DNA of 64,000 bases from Urechis unicinctus (GCA_034190875.2 CM067353.1:33881175-33945174); one strand, 5' to 3'; positions 1 to 13,978 are shown, counted from the stretch's first letter. Numbers and translations: made by a program. Notes: generated from the sequence alone by a model not told the origin.

Positions 1-341
1 CGCTGAGTGCTGAGTGCCTTTTATAGGCATTTTACGGGTAATGTGTACATGCATAATAAAACAAAATTTCATACTTATTTTAGTAAGCGCCCTTTCTAGG
101 CAATATATAATAGTAGTGGTGTATAAATTAATCTCCTAATATGGTTGTTATTCGTCGAATTAAAATATGATCGAGGCGGAAAATCATTGTGTAGAACCGG
201 ACACAGCTTAATGCTACTCTGATCACAGTGGCAGACGACAGGAGGCCAGTTTACATTGTTCACGATTTGCACCGAATTTCCAAACTTTGTATGTGTTTGT
301 ATGTTGATTATATTCGTTTACTGCTACGACTCGAATGGCAG
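1..341. other. No recognisable feature
   Basis: AT-rich sequence with no recognised coding, RNA or repeat signal. The last 30 bases (T-rich, ending in CAG at 339-341) could be the 3' end of an intron for the candidate exon that follows. Confidence 0.5.
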
Positions 342-455
342 TGACTGCATCCAAGACAAAGTCGGTCACTGTCGGGGTTCATGTCGCTCTCAGAGGATCT
401 TTGACGACCCTATTCAAAGATGGGACCGTGATCCAAGGCATGAGAAACCAGTCAG
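342..455 (+). CDS. Candidate internal exon, cysteine-containing, unidentified
   Basis: An open frame is bounded by a possible acceptor (T-rich stretch then CAG at 339-341) and a possible donor (CAG followed by GTAGTC at 456). The length is 114 nt, divisible by three, with phase 2 at both ends. The peptide reads DCIQDKVGHCRGSC, then a polar, charged stretch ending in HEKPV. The C-x-G-x-C pattern (CRGSC) is seen in secreted cystine-knot proteins, but the other knot cysteines are not in this segment, so no family is assigned. No neighbouring exon was found. The donor departs from consensus (GTAGTC rather than GTAAGT). It may equally be a chance frame. Confidence 0.22.
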
Positions 456-3400
456 GTAGTCTGCCGTATAAATCGAAGATGAAACAAAAATAATTTACAT
501 AGAATTGAAAAGGATTTTTCTTCATGGGTTGAAATGATACATTACAACGACGAAATATAAAATAGGATTAATTAAGATAACCGTAGGATAATACAGCACG
601 ACAGGTACTCGATCAGATCAACTGCTTCAGTGGCTTAATTTCATTGCTCGGAAATAACAGGTTACCCTGAAATGATTTTGTATCGACCACAATCTAGCTA
701 GTGCATTGATACCGTGCTTGGCAAAACAACTTTGCGATGGCTGATTTAATTTGTTCTTCATCTGGCCGAGATGATCCCTAGAGTTGCACAAATTGCTCAC
801 GGTTTTGTATTATTAAGATAAATCTTAAGTGGTTACAAATGAAAGTTATTGCAACAACAAGAAGCAGAAGAATAAATGACTCCGCCAGTATTGTAAAGGT
901 ATTAAACCCAATACGAAGCTTAATAATTCTTGAGAGTGCATCACCAATTGAAATACCGGAAACAACCCGAAATACTACGAATATTACGCCGTTGGTATTG
1001 TTTAGTAGCTATCTTGATTCTACTGCTAAAAAGTAGAATTACCAATACGATTACAATCGGTAAGGGAACACAAATCCATTAATCATCGCACGTCTCGGCC
1101 GGGTAATACGCTTGCTATATACGTATACAGTTTGAAATGTAATTATATTTTCTCATTGTATTATTATGATTCAGAAACCAAATTCGTCTCTCTCATTATT
1201 CACTGGTAGGTTATACGTAATGGTAGAGTGCTAACTGGTGTAGCCGTACTCAAATGAACCTGAAAAATAACTTGATTAGCTCAACTGATTCTGAATATCA
1301 TTTGAATACCCCGGAAATAGAAGTTATATGTGTTTTTTTGTGATATCCCGACGATTCCGTTCATGTGCGTCCGTAATCGTAAACGGTCGAATAGCATGTC
1401 GGACATGTGGGGAAAACATTGACGTCATAGATTTGTAAAGCATGAGCTGAATGCATCTTCATTACTACAACTGCTATCAAATAATGCAGCATCGGTTGGA
1501 CCAGCAGATCAATCTGACACATCACTGCCCAAGATACATTCTAATGATTTTTAAAGCAAAATGATATCCCATTAATTGTTTCATACTTCGAATAAAACGC
1601 ACATAATTGGTCAAGGAAAAACTATGCGTTGATGAATAAGGAAATATATTCGTGCTTCACGCGCTCATTAATATCTTTAAGCGTAATAATTGGAGCAGCA
1701 TTATGTACATGACAGGTGGGGGTAAAACTAGCTGCCCTGTATTTCATCAACAATATATCACCAGCACTTTGATTGCTAAGCACTTTATATTTGTCTTCCT
1801 TTGCATGCTACAGTGATACTGCAGTAAGTTTCAAACTACGCATTGTTCGGCAAACACAAACCAGTTATTGTTTGTTTAAAAAACTGTGATGGTTGCTAAC
1901 ACAGTATTTGTGCGACGTTATTGGCAAGTATGATATTAATAATGTGAGTATCCATACGTTGTGCTCAAAACATATAAACATAATTTGCACAGACACATGC
2001 TTACACATGCTAATCTCTCTTGTCTCTGCATTGGTAAATCAGCCGAATATATGACTCGTGAGCCATAGATACAAGGCAATTAAACCAACTCAATGGAGCT
2101 TAAACTATTACCGTGCCACAGAGTTCTTGTTTATATCCAGATAGACATACAGGCGTGTCAAAAGTCTATTTCTTGGTCGCTGTTTAATCCATTGCATGGT
2201 TATTTTCTTGATCTGTGGCGTTTGCCATAAACTTGAACTGCTTTGTAAGCTCTTTGAGCGACACAGTACACCGTTGACTATTAATCCTTAATTGGCCCAT
2301 CGCACCCGAACATTGAACTGTTCAATTAGGGCCATGGTTATTATCTTGCTACGACCCGATTGATATGAGGCGTTCAAAGATACTGCAACAGGCAGTCAAG
2401 TCCATAAGATGGCCTGCTCTCAATTATGGCTTACCCACTGACATATCTAATGGCTGCATGCGTCACGCATAACTATTGTTGTTTCGTTGAGCAAGTGGCA
2501 ATCAAACGGTAATATTCATGTAAAATACTTGATACTACATACGCTACACAAGTATAATCATATCTTAATCATTGTTTTAAAAACAACATATAACATTGTG
2601 GCACCATTTTGCTTGAAATACAGCCTCAAGGATTGTAAAAATTTTTTTTACCCAGCTATTGCAAGAGTAATGAAAACCGGAACAGTACGTACCTTACGGA
2701 ACAATCATATTTATGATTTGCGAATGCACTAACCGTTCATCAAGTAATGAATATTTCAAAACTTACTTTTGAACAGTGAACGTTGTATGTGTTAATCACG
2801 TTAAACTCGAACTTTTAATGTTACATTACATGTAATAATGAACGTGCTATTAGAACAAAAGTGTCGAAATGCCGACCCACCGGTCAGCTAAACACGCTGC
2901 GGATTTGATGATTAAAAATGCTATGCTCTACAGACAATGCACCGTACTATGCTAATATCCTTAGTCCATGCCCACGAAAAATTGCGCACGAAAACCTGTC
3001 ATGTATCAGCTCTAACCTAGTTAGGCCGGGATCAACAAGCTTTGAACAAAACATTCTAGTGTAGATGTCCAATAACTTGTGCATAATAACCACAGACGTA
3101 TTGCTGAGGTGAAGTAGCGTTAGAAAATGACTGGTATTACGCTGTAATTGGTGCATTTAAATTGCAGTGTTGTTGCATTGAGTAACGTGAAACTAATCTG
3201 CCATAGAATACGAAGTGCTAAAATGCACATGTATAATTCAGTACATCAGGGTACTGGGTGTTGTGAGTTTTGTTGTGCTTATAGGACCGGTGCCATATAT
3301 TCGGAAATAATACAGGTCATGAGACGTATTTGCATTGAGTTTCATCCGTGTATTACCGGACAAATGCCGACATTCACTCGTAGTGAAAAGTCATCCATAC

Positions 3401-4757
3401 TGTTCGAGTTTGTAATCCTGCTTACGTGAGACTCGTCATTCGCCGCATGCAACGTAAAATTGATTATCACAGAGAAAATGTGTTGGTTAGCCTTATTGAA
3501 GTTCAGTGTTCAATATCTACTCCTTTGGCATGACAAAGGAAACGTCCATAGACAAAGCTAGGTTGCCCAATTCTTCATACCGAACATAATTATCACTTTT
3601 TATAGGCCAGTGTTACTACTTCGACCAAATACACAAATACTTAATGCCAATGTGGAGCATTATTGCATATTCCTGGTTCATATATTTAGCTAAAGTTTCC
3701 GTACATGCTATCCGTGAAATACTGTGATGATTTAGGGCTGACAGCTTTGCATTTAATCTGTTTTTCGCTGGACTCATCTAATCTTACAGTTAATGTCAAT
3801 CGTTTTCGTACAAAACAAATCCCTTTGCGTGATAAAACATTATGGTCTGCTTATACTCCTGACCCTTTAGTCAACAAGCCAGTGCAAATGAGATGCGTTG
3901 TTCTCAGGGCCGTTTAGGAGCGATACTTAGACGCATTTACCGTGTTTAATACATATTGCCACACGGCAGACTACGTCGACTGAACAAACGACCACCTGCG
4001 CAAGATCTTCCAGCACCCGGATATCAAAGCAAAGATCTTGTTATAATAAGATACCCGACTCGGACGGTTCTGTTGTGAAACGCGCCACCTGGTTTCGTGG
4101 AAGCTAAAATGTAAACAAAAGCGCGTGGCTCAATGCTAAGAGATCGATCGGCAATGGTACGTACGCAAAAATACCGCTGTATTTCTAAAATATCCAGACT
4201 TCTTTGATAGAGCCAATACAAAAAAACAAAAGCCATTTACTATTGACACCTTTTTATCAATTTGAGTGGCGATTTAATCACTACAATATTTTTTTATGGA
4301 CGTTTCAACGAAGTCGCATATATCGCATGTGTCTACCCCAGGCCTTGTCCCGATCGGACGGTGGTATACATATATACTCAGACGTCCTGTAAAACTGTCT
4401 ATCCCTGTTTAAGCCTCGGTCGGACGTCTAGTCTACCCTATTTGATTTTAAAATATTAATCTGAATGATATTGTTTTTGTTTTTAGTGTGGTCATCTTTG
4501 AGATGGAATATAAGAAGTTGATTTGTAGGCAAGCTCATGTAATCCCGATAAAATTATATTGATCGGTCACCCAGACGTACCTCCACCGAATCAACAAACT
4601 GCATTGTCGGTTGATGGGATGCCCTGTGCAGACGTATCATTTAATTATGTAGTACTGTTAAATGTATTCTTGGTTATTTCTAATAACAATATGATAACGG
4701 ATTATTTCAGGACATAGCATATACTAAAAACGTTGATGCAGCAAGAACCAAATCACT
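456..4757. other. Long gene-free AT-rich stretch
   Basis: No convincing coding region, RNA gene or transposon was found. Open frames here (for example 3148-3429 plus, 93 codons) have no recognised domain and are within the length expected by chance at this base composition. A small inverted repeat, AGACGTCC / GGACGTCT separated by about 32 bases, lies near 4380-4430 in a slightly GC-richer patch. Confidence 0.5.
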
Positions 4758-4760
4758 ATT

Positions 4761-4992
<232 letters not shown>

Positions 4993-5030
4993 AATCCCAG
5001 TCTGATTGGTTTACTCAGTCAAACCACAAA

Positions 5031-5150
5031 TCAAATGATATCATCAGCATACATTAGAAGATTTACAATAGTCACACTGAATCTACAGTTACATTCGTCC
5101 ATGTAAACATTGAACAAATCAGCCAGACATAGTTCTGGCCCTTCGTAAAC
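5031..5150 (-). pseudogene. Non-LTR retrotransposon reverse transcriptase relic (YADD)
   Basis: The minus strand encodes 39 residues with LCLADLFNVYMDE followed, after a short cysteine-containing loop, by VNLLMYADDII and then a stop. The F-x-x-D/E region and the YADD box with its hydrophobic lead-in are the catalytic core of LINE reverse transcriptases; the two aspartates bind the metal ions needed for DNA synthesis. A second minus frame just upstream (to about 5307) contains GWGSLLNKG, which resembles the stretch before the RQG motif, but in a shifted frame. Both ends are truncated and frameshifts are present, so this is a dead fragment. The exact LINE clade cannot be named from so short a piece. 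Confidence 0.65.
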
Positions 5151-5159
5151 ACACAGCTG

Positions 5160-5690
5160 ATTTGAGTTCCATGCAACCAAAAATTCTAACAGGGTCACCT
5201 TTGTTTAACAAGCTTCCCCAACCACCACAATCTAAGGTGCAGCAGTCTATATACTGGTATGGAATTATGATAGAATAGTCTTTATACACCGGCCATAGAG
5301 GGCACAAGGAATTAAGTAAACATCAATGTTTGATTTTACGGAAATCTACACACACAACAGCAAATTACACAAATAAGAGTACAAATTTTCATGTGTGGGA
5401 AAATTTCTATGTCTTACGATTTTTTCTCTTTTATGGTCCTTTAATTTACGGCTGCTCTTTAGCAAAAATGGTTACAACCCTGGCTTACTAGGGTATAGTA
5501 TTGACTACTATGTCTGCATGTTGTACACAACTTTTTTCTTAATTTCATGGCAATACAGCCACAAACATATGGTAGAACACTCACTTGTTGGTTGAAATGG
5601 CCTTTATAAATTCAAACAGTTAATTGCAGCGCAGAACTGCCCATTTATGTTTGATTTGGCATCTAGGCCATACTCTATTGATATACCTCT
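5160..5690. other. Gene-free; possible degraded upstream part of the LINE relic
   Basis: The first 150 bases may continue the reverse-transcriptase relic on the minus strand in shifted frames. The remainder has no recognised content. Confidence 0.4.
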
Positions 5691-5861
5691 CTAGAACTGA
5701 ACACTACCTCCCGGTATACCCATCAGTTCTCCATCATGTACAGATCGCCCATCTCCCAGTCCTGCAGGCACAACACCAACTATGTTGCACTTCTTTCCTA
5801 GTGCAGATGTACACAGATCATCCAACAGAAACACCTTCTTGGGCTTCCCTGTCTCGTAGTT
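5691..5861 (-). pseudogene. Unidentified minus-strand open frame in GC-richer island
   Basis: Fifty-six residues lie between stops, beginning NYETGKPKKVFLLDD and ending with IPGGSVQF. The composition (KK, LLDD, GLGDGRS, HDGEL) is more protein-like than neighbouring AT-rich frames. There is no start codon near the beginning, and no recognised domain. It lies between the LINE relic and a minisatellite in an island that looks like mobile-element debris, so a fragment of a transposon-encoded protein is the most likely origin. This is inference from context only. Confidence 0.25.
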
Positions 5862-6059
5862 TCACAACATATCTGCAAAGGTGGCAATACCTAGCGATTA
5901 TTCCATGTACAATACAGATCTATGTATATATATGGTAGGCATGCCTGGAGGCATTGCTTCTGCCACCTACCGTGCCTGGGTCCAACCCTGGTATGTTGGG
6001 TAGCAGCCTACCGTACTTAGGGATGCCGAGCACTAGCCAGCACCAACACTAAGAATACA

Positions 6060-6160
6060 TAGGACCAGTATCAGGAATACTCAGTACTACCCAGGAATAC
6101 CAAAAACTATGCAGGAATACCTGGAACTAGTACCAGGAATACTGGGGACTACCCTGGAAA
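6060..6160. repeat. About 20-bp minisatellite (CAGGAATAC units)
   Basis: The core CAGGAATAC occurs at 6072, 6092, 6112 and 6134, giving a 20-22 bp period. Spacers are variable but related (containing TACT/ACTA and ACC). It lies immediately upstream of the open frame at 6204. Confidence 0.85.
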
Positions 6161-6203
6161 GCCCATTGCAGCTGTATGCATATACACACATATATAACGC
6201 AAC

Positions 6204-6446
6204 ATGCCACATTCCACCGACAACGAGGAACAAATACAAGAAATACGCGATCAGTGGAGAAAGATCCCAGATGTAAAAGCAAAGAAGCGCTATGGTATAG
6301 GATCTAGCCATCTATGCAAAATATGGAAAGAGGGCAGTGCGCATGAAGCAAAGCCCTCAGCCCGAAGTGCACCAGGAAGGGCAGCTACTGCCCCTCCAAC
6401 CCCAAGACCTCTTATGCCAAGTGTTGGTTTCGCTGGCAGCCCATAA
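6204..6446 (+). CDS. Unidentified basic ORF, possible DNA-binding, probably transposon-derived
   Basis: Eighty codons start with ATG in a reasonable context (GCAACATGC). Residues 7-45 are rich in charged residues: EEQIQEIRDQWRKI, then KAKKRYGIGSSHLCKIWKEG. The pattern of a basic patch, a glycine turn (YGIG) and a second helix (SSHLCKIW) suggests a helix-turn-helix of the kind found in transposases and recombinases. Residues 50-76 are rich in proline, alanine and serine, like a flexible linker. Another plus frame (6504 onward, MPQATSPSRPEEESRP) continues the low-complexity character, so the original protein may have been longer and frameshifted. No superfamily can be named. The zinc-finger frame on the opposite strand begins about 330 bp to the right. 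Confidence 0.35.
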   Translation: MPHSTDNEEQIQEIRDQWRKIPDVKAKKRYGIGSSHLCKIWKEGSAHEAKPSARSAPGRAATAPPTPRPLMPSVGFAGSP

Positions 6447-6596
6447 AGCGATGGATTTACCTAACAGAAAGATGTACACGTCCCCATATATAGAAAGAGT
6501 ATTGTGGGACGACGTGCAGCCATGCCACAGGCTACAAGCCCCTCCAGACCCGAGGAGGAAAGTCGTCCTGACATCCCGTCCCAAGGACATGGTGGT

Positions 6597-6773
6597 TTAT
6601 GTGAGTGGGGCACATATAGCATTGCTGTGTCTATCCACGGCATGTTTGCTGGAGAGCTTCTTGCCACATGTATGACAGGGGTATGTGGGAGGGCTGCATT
6701 GTTTTTTCTTGTTTCTATGTCGCTGTAGGTTGGGTGTTCTCCCAAGTGCTCGACCACATTGGTTGCATTCCAT
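6597..6773 (-). CDS. Two-zinc-finger (C2HC-type) mini-protein or fragment
   Basis: ATG at 6773 opens a 58-residue frame ending in TAA at 6597. It contains two tandem zinc-finger units: CNQCGRALGRTPNLQRH with a following Cys, and CHTCGKKLSSKHAVDRH with a Cys five residues on. Both have C-x2-C-x12-H spacing, and the fourth ligand is Cys rather than His. The leucine of the finger helix is present in finger 1 (NLQRH). They are joined by QCSPPTYP, the kind of spacer that precedes a finger. An in-frame stop lies about 18 bases upstream of the ATG. A nucleic-acid-binding role follows from the family; the target is unknown. It could be a complete small protein, or the surviving exon of a transposon ORF. 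Confidence 0.55.
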   Translation of the reverse strand: MECNQCGRALGRTPNLQRHRNKKKQCSPPTYPCHTCGKKLSSKHAVDRHSNAICAPLT

Positions 6774-7988
<1,215 letters not shown>

Positions 7989-8355
7989 GTGACAGATTCA
8001 GGCAGGGTGTTTCAATAGTCCGGGGTAGTTAATCACCGGATCATCATTTATGAAATTGAATAGTTCATGACTGCTTTGTTGTACTTAATTGGTTTGTTGG
8101 AACGCTTGCAAATTACAGCTTATTTATTTTGTACATTGATTTATCATTCATAATTCCTGTGTGATTGTCTATAATGACAGACACAGACAGGGCGTTTAAT
8201 AGTCCTGAGTAATTAATCACCGAAGCAACATTAACCAATCGACAAACTAATTTGAGATTGAATAGGTGGTCATGTGTTCATGACTGCTCTGCTGTACTTG
8301 GCAGGTGTGTTGGGAACGCTTGCAGAGAACAGGCCGCAGTATATGAACGCAATTC
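7989..8355 (+). repeat. Diverged tandem duplication, two units of about 185 bp
   Basis: Unit 1 (about 7989-8160) and unit 2 (about 8174-8355) share, in order, GACAG..CAGGG.GTTT, AATAGTCC, TTAATCACCG, GA.ATTGAATAG, GTTCATGACTGCT and GGAACGCTTGCA. Unit 2 carries a small insertion in the middle. The units are clearly homologous but diverged, so the duplication is old. Confidence 0.8.
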
Positions 8356-11300
8356 CCAGTGGACTGAGGCTAACAATAGTTTGTACATTCCATAACAATC
8401 CACACTCTGCTAAAATCGGATTTCTCATCTTATTCAAATACTTTTGCAGCAAAGATAACTCCTCCTCGCTACGGTCGCCAATGCCAAGACATTATTAAAC
8501 AGCAGCCCCCCACTCCCAAAACAACCCGCCACACGCATAGTTCCGTAACGAAGTGTATTTGATCCTTAACAACCTAAGTTTGGACAGGTTTATCATAGCT
8601 AATCATGGAACCTATAAGATATCCAGTGATAAAGCATCTGCAGTTTTATACAAAGAGCAATAATATTGTTCATAAAGGTCTCAACTATAGCGACATCAGT
8701 TCCATGTTACAACTGCATCGAGACATGGAACTGCTTATCTGCAAGAAGTAGTGTATTACACAAAGTTGTAACATCTTCAATGTCTGCATATTTTCATTGT
8801 CTTCGTGCCATTTTCCACAGTAGCATCTTGGCGTTTTCATTCTGGTAAATACAAAACCTAGCCAAGCGATCGAGGCAGTGTTTGATAATGGATAATGTTG
8901 TTCCTATCATAATATGATATCCCTATTCGGTCACCATTTAATTCTAGGCTTTTACTCTAAGAAATACAACTCTGTATACCGTAAGCCCGAATTTCATGAA
9001 GATATCAAAGACAAAATCGATAGTTTCGAACAAAGCGACCATAGGCTATTTGCATCGTGAAACTATTTTGCATGTTGCAGTCACATGCTTACCCACCCTA
9101 TTTTCCAAAGTGTAAATGCAATACAACTGGTTATGACACTCTCAAGATAGGAAATGGCGAGCGATCAACGTGTGAGTAAAGCACCTAGTTATTGTGATTT
9201 CCGGTTATGGATTGCCTGGAGGGCTGACGAGAAGTGATATTCACGAATGACTTGTTGAAATAGGCTTGCTATTACTCTTGAACGCCACAGGCAGTAAGTC
9301 TGACTAGGTACCGCTACTGATACACCCTACGGAATTCGAAATGTTGTTTTTGTTAAAAAATGAATACACCATACACTTTCAATGTCCTATTTGCGTCATG
9401 CGCTCCCCTAAAAAAATATTATTAGGGCATATTGATTGCACTCGGCACATATTAGCACCATATCATACGCCATGGCTGGTTCATAAATCCTCATTTGGTT
9501 CAATTGCTGTAATTGATTGATTCAAGTGTTGTAATCATACAACGCCAAGATGCAGATATTACTTAATACTGCGGTCGTTATAAGTTGACCCTTTATTTTC
9601 AATGCATAATGACGTTTCATATAATTACCGTAGATACATTAGTGTTGGAGGTCAACTCTGGTTAGATGTCATAGAACTGTGACAAAAAACAAAGAACCCA
9701 TATATCTCGGCTTGAATGTATTCTTCGGCTAAGTATGCGTAGCAATATATACGGTTTTATTGTCAAAAAATTAAATTAGGAAGAATCTTTTAACGTAGCA
9801 TATTTCTTCATACAATAACGCCCTGTAAATAGCAATTTGAGATTCGGAAAGAATGTAGGAATGTGCGTTCAATGTTTTATGGCTTGTTATTTGCAAGCGT
9901 GCACAAATTTGCCGACGTACAGCGGACCAAGCATAATCATTTTACGTTTTACTACGAAATGTTTTAAGTGTGTTTGTCGATGTATGACTATCGATATTCA
10001 CTGCTGCGTATATTGTTATTATATTCACACCGTATCACCGTAATTCATCTAAATTGTTCTAAAATCTTGTTTATAACATTATAAACCGCACGATGGCCAA
10101 TGATATAAAAGATAAATAGCGGTTTGTGACCTAGTTAAAACAAGAGTCTGTGGAAACAAACAGAACCAAAATGGTTGACCTATCTTGGGTATTTCATTGC
10201 ATTCACAATTTAATACCATGCACTTTAAATTCAGCAAATATTCAATATTCAAAAATCTGTCGAGCAGGGTTATGTATATTATTAAACTCCTCAGTACTGA
10301 ATTGACCCCTATGATGGATAGTTAGCGAGTATGCTTATGCAAGGCATTGCAAATGCATTGATGGACTGTGTGAGATCAAGCAGAATATTGTTTGTGCCCC
10401 GTTCGCGCTCTTTGAATGCAGCAAATATAACTGCAATCGCTCTGTGAATGTAATTTTTGTTGAGCATGTACTAACCATGGGCTTATTTACTGGGATATTT
10501 AATTGGCACGCTAATGTATTGAGATTGATAATAAAACTTTTTCTTTTACGTATTCTATCATACCGGTTTACAAAAAGGATATTTGCTCATACCAAATACG
10601 GTTAAAGGGCTTTTATGGTGACTGTGTGCCTTGATTTACATTAAAACACACTAGGAAGTCTAAATGACTTTTGTGACTCATTGCATCATTAAAATATTAA
10701 GTCACATAGACAGGGTGACTGATCGTCAAAATGTTCGATATGACAGTATTCAGACAATAATAACACTAGTATTAGGAATAGGGACACGAATCACGTGTGG
10801 GATCTTTGTAGACGGCAACAATAATGCACAGTCTTAATTGAAGTATATTACATCCTGTAAGTTCTTACCATAAATGACAATATCAAGTATATTACAAATG
10901 TACTCATGTGACTGATTATCTCCAATATCGTTTGCGAAAGAGGTTTACATAATATTTACTAGCTGATCAGAAATTCATCGTTCTGGGCAGGTTAATGACT
11001 GGTTTGACGTGAAATAGATACACGACAGGGCAACAGAGAGCAACGGATGCAGCGTGTGCCATTTGAAGAACTGAAGTGCTTTGGTTTGAAGGCGAAGATG
11101 GAATATCAATAAATTATTACGGATTGAATGACGATAAGCTGTGGCCGCAGGGCATCTGTCGACCGTTCTAATTTATACATAAATACATTTTATCACTATA
11201 TAGTACCTTTTATATAAATACGAACTCTTCGGTTATCACAAAAGAATATTGTGTATCATCCCACAACTATTCCATCATAAAATTGATTGCAAACAGCGAT

Positions 11301-12235
11301 TGCCGAACAGATCCGGCATTATTTTGTAATTTTCATACGGTGATATGCATTGTCACGATGAAACATGAATAGCATGTAAGCTTGACATCCGTGTATTTAA
11401 CTGGAACAAAGGGGTCAAGGTTAATGTTGTTAATCTTTTGACGTCGATTGGATTACTAAATTTCTGTATGTAAAGGAATGAAAGTACTCATGTGAAATAC
11501 TCCATTTGTATTGTCATTCCATGATGAATGGCGAAAAGTAATCTCGCCGCATATGCTCGTTTGTATTCATTTGCCAATGGAAGACGACTATGTATTTGAC
11601 AAGCTGAGGTGAGACTCGATAGCCAATTACCAAATGCGCTCTAATCACCACGGATGCCTTCCTAGTTTATGCAAATGGATTAAAATGATACTATTGTGAA
11701 CCGAACAACATAAATGGATTTTAAGATAAACAATTGTTGTTCATACCGTGCACAGGGTACACAAACATCAATATTCTAACATGTCAAAAGAGCATTTGTC
11801 AAGCTGTACATCCAATCCTTATTTATATCATCAATGAAAAGCGTTTGTCATGCGAATTGGCGTTTTTCTCTTCGATGCTTTGCATTTGCCCCTTAATGAT
11901 CTGTCACGACGGAAAATTACACTGCTCAATCAGTAATACCGCTATGACCGTGGTGAGTACCAATTTATATGCATAAGTAATAGACATATTAACAGGCCGA
12001 CGCCTTCCACCCTATGATGCTTAATATACAACGTAGAGGGGTAGCGCTAACTTTGTTATTGTTCCACTGCAGCAATTGTTTAATTGTGGTGTATAATGTA
12101 ATCCATAATCTGCGGCCAGACTATGCTACACTGTCCGATTCGGACTATCCTGTATGAAGCTGTAGTAATTAACAAATTATCGCTCTTCATGTCTGTTGGA
12201 AAGTAAAGCATCTCAAGCCGGATAACATAAATTTG
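8356..12235. other. Long gene-free AT-rich stretch
   Basis: Nothing recognised. No transposon termini, RNA genes or protein domains were seen. The longest frames are about 70-80 codons without similarity to a known family. Confidence 0.5.
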
Positions 12236-12306
12236 CATGCATAGGAATATAACTTTGTCTCTGGTTCGTGGTACCATGTGTAATATCTTTGGTAAATCTG
12301 TAACGC
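12236..12306 (+). repeat. Short dispersed repeat, copy 1
   Basis: Shares GGTACCA.GTGTA.TA, then TTGGTAAATCTGTAAC, then CTAATT with 13727-13797 in the same orientation, about 1.5 kb apart. The similarity fades on both sides. No element type can be assigned. Confidence 0.7.
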
Positions 12307-13240
12307 TAATTTAATATGAAGGTGAAGCTAGGAGCGTCATTTGTGCAAGCAAAACTTGTGGGTTTCATAAATAAGTAAAGAGATCGGTTTTATTTCTGCA
12401 CATTCGGCAAATTATCAAGGCAATAGTGATCAAAGCCTGGTGTGTGGTTGTGTAGCTACAGTGAATAGTGTACAAAAATGTGGTCACGTGATATGTATTC
12501 AAGGCACCCAGTAATAGTGTAGCACCGTATGATAAATAAGAAACAAAGTCTGCCGGTCTTTATGGTCTTAAATATTTATTTATTATAAACAGAGATCCAA
12601 TAATGCAAAATAGAATGCATATAAGTCTGTAACTGTCAGATATTACTAGTAACGAAGATACTCACGTAGCTTTAGCTATCGTATTGGAAGCTCTTATCAT
12701 TTAGGTTTTGTGAATACGACTATTGTTGAAAAGATTAATGGGTGTAAAGTTTGTCCGATTGAACGCGAGGAATTAGCTATCTAGGCCAATAAGCTGATAT
12801 CATCAACGTCACCATATGTATTGTCGTCACAAACAGATAACCAGTGAAGAATAGGTTGCTGCATGCCTTCCCAGTATTACGGTTTAATGGAAGTACAATG
12901 ACGTAAGCATAATAAAGTGACTGACAATGAAAGTTGTTGTTATTAACATGGTTATTTCAGAATATCAAAAGACATTGGGCAAGCGCTATCTCGTTTTTGG
13001 TCCAGTTCATGGATAGTGCTAGAATAAAAAATGTCGCCCGTGTCATCGATGTGAGTCTGGGCATAAAAAGGGCTTAATAAAATGGTCAACAATGCCCGTT
13101 TAATTCTACTTCAGCGTTGAGGAGAACAAATGATGACTATTATGACGTCATCTGCAAAGCACTTTTTACCATGAGCAAATATCGTGTATGACAATTTGGC
13201 ATCGACTTCTCGTTGCGAATCAAGCGCATGGTTATTTCAT
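12307..13240. other. No recognisable feature
   Basis: AT-rich sequence without recognised genes or repeats. Confidence 0.5.
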
Positions 13241-13492
13241 GAATAAAAAACATCTTTTATTTAGCGAAAGAATGCTAACTTATATGCAAATGAAGTCATG
13301 AGGTAATCATCTATTATCAATGAAATAAATATAAGTATTGCAGAGAGAAGAATGAATAAAAAACATCTTTTATTTAGGGAAAGAATGCTAACTTATATGC
13401 AAATGAGACGAAACAACGTGAGTTTCAATGAATTCATGAGGTAATCATCTATTATCAATTGAAATAAATATAAGTATTGCAGAGAGAAGAAT
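13241..13492 (+). repeat. Tandem duplication, units of about 113 and 139 bp
   Basis: Unit 1 (13241-13353) and unit 2 (13354-13492) are nearly identical from GAATAAAAAACATC through GCAGAGAGAAGAAT. Unit 1 lacks about 25 bp that unit 2 has (containing CGAAACAACGTGAG), between ATGCAAATGA and TCATGAGG. Very few point differences separate them, so the duplication is much younger than the other repeats in this window. Confidence 0.95.
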
Positions 13493-13726
13493 AGGAGCCA
13501 GATAGTCGTGATTGCTCAGAAATGCATTTATCCACGTTTAATCGAAAGTAAAATTTTTGTTGGTTAGCTATTGCATATTCGTATCGGCAATCATCACTAT
13601 GAGAGCTGGTAGATATGGTAGCTCTTTTTGATGCTTTGTTTAATCAGCAGCTACAAAGCAATGGATTATCTAAAGCTATAATAAGTATAACGGTATCCGT
13701 AAACGCAAGAAAAGCCCCACAAGCCC

Positions 13727-13797
13727 AATGCCTGGGAATGTGTTATTGGGGTACCACGTGTAGTAACGTTGGTAAATCTGTAACACTAATTCAATTC
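13727..13797 (+). repeat. Short dispersed repeat, copy 2
   Basis: Direct-orientation partner of 12236-12306. The shared core is TTGGTAAATCTGTAAC preceded by a GGTACCA(C/T)GTGTA block. Confidence 0.7.
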
Positions 13798-13978
13798 CAT
13801 TACATGTCACCATACATAAGATGGTCATGATATTGCAATGGTCTGAGTATAAAATGGACGTGAAGAAGGATGCTGTAGGTAGCATCAATAGGTAATAAAG
13901 ATTAAGCGCTTTTTGTGTTGTATGGTTTAGCCCGTTTATTTTTAAACTCCACATCATGCCCTTAAAAGGATACTCCAC

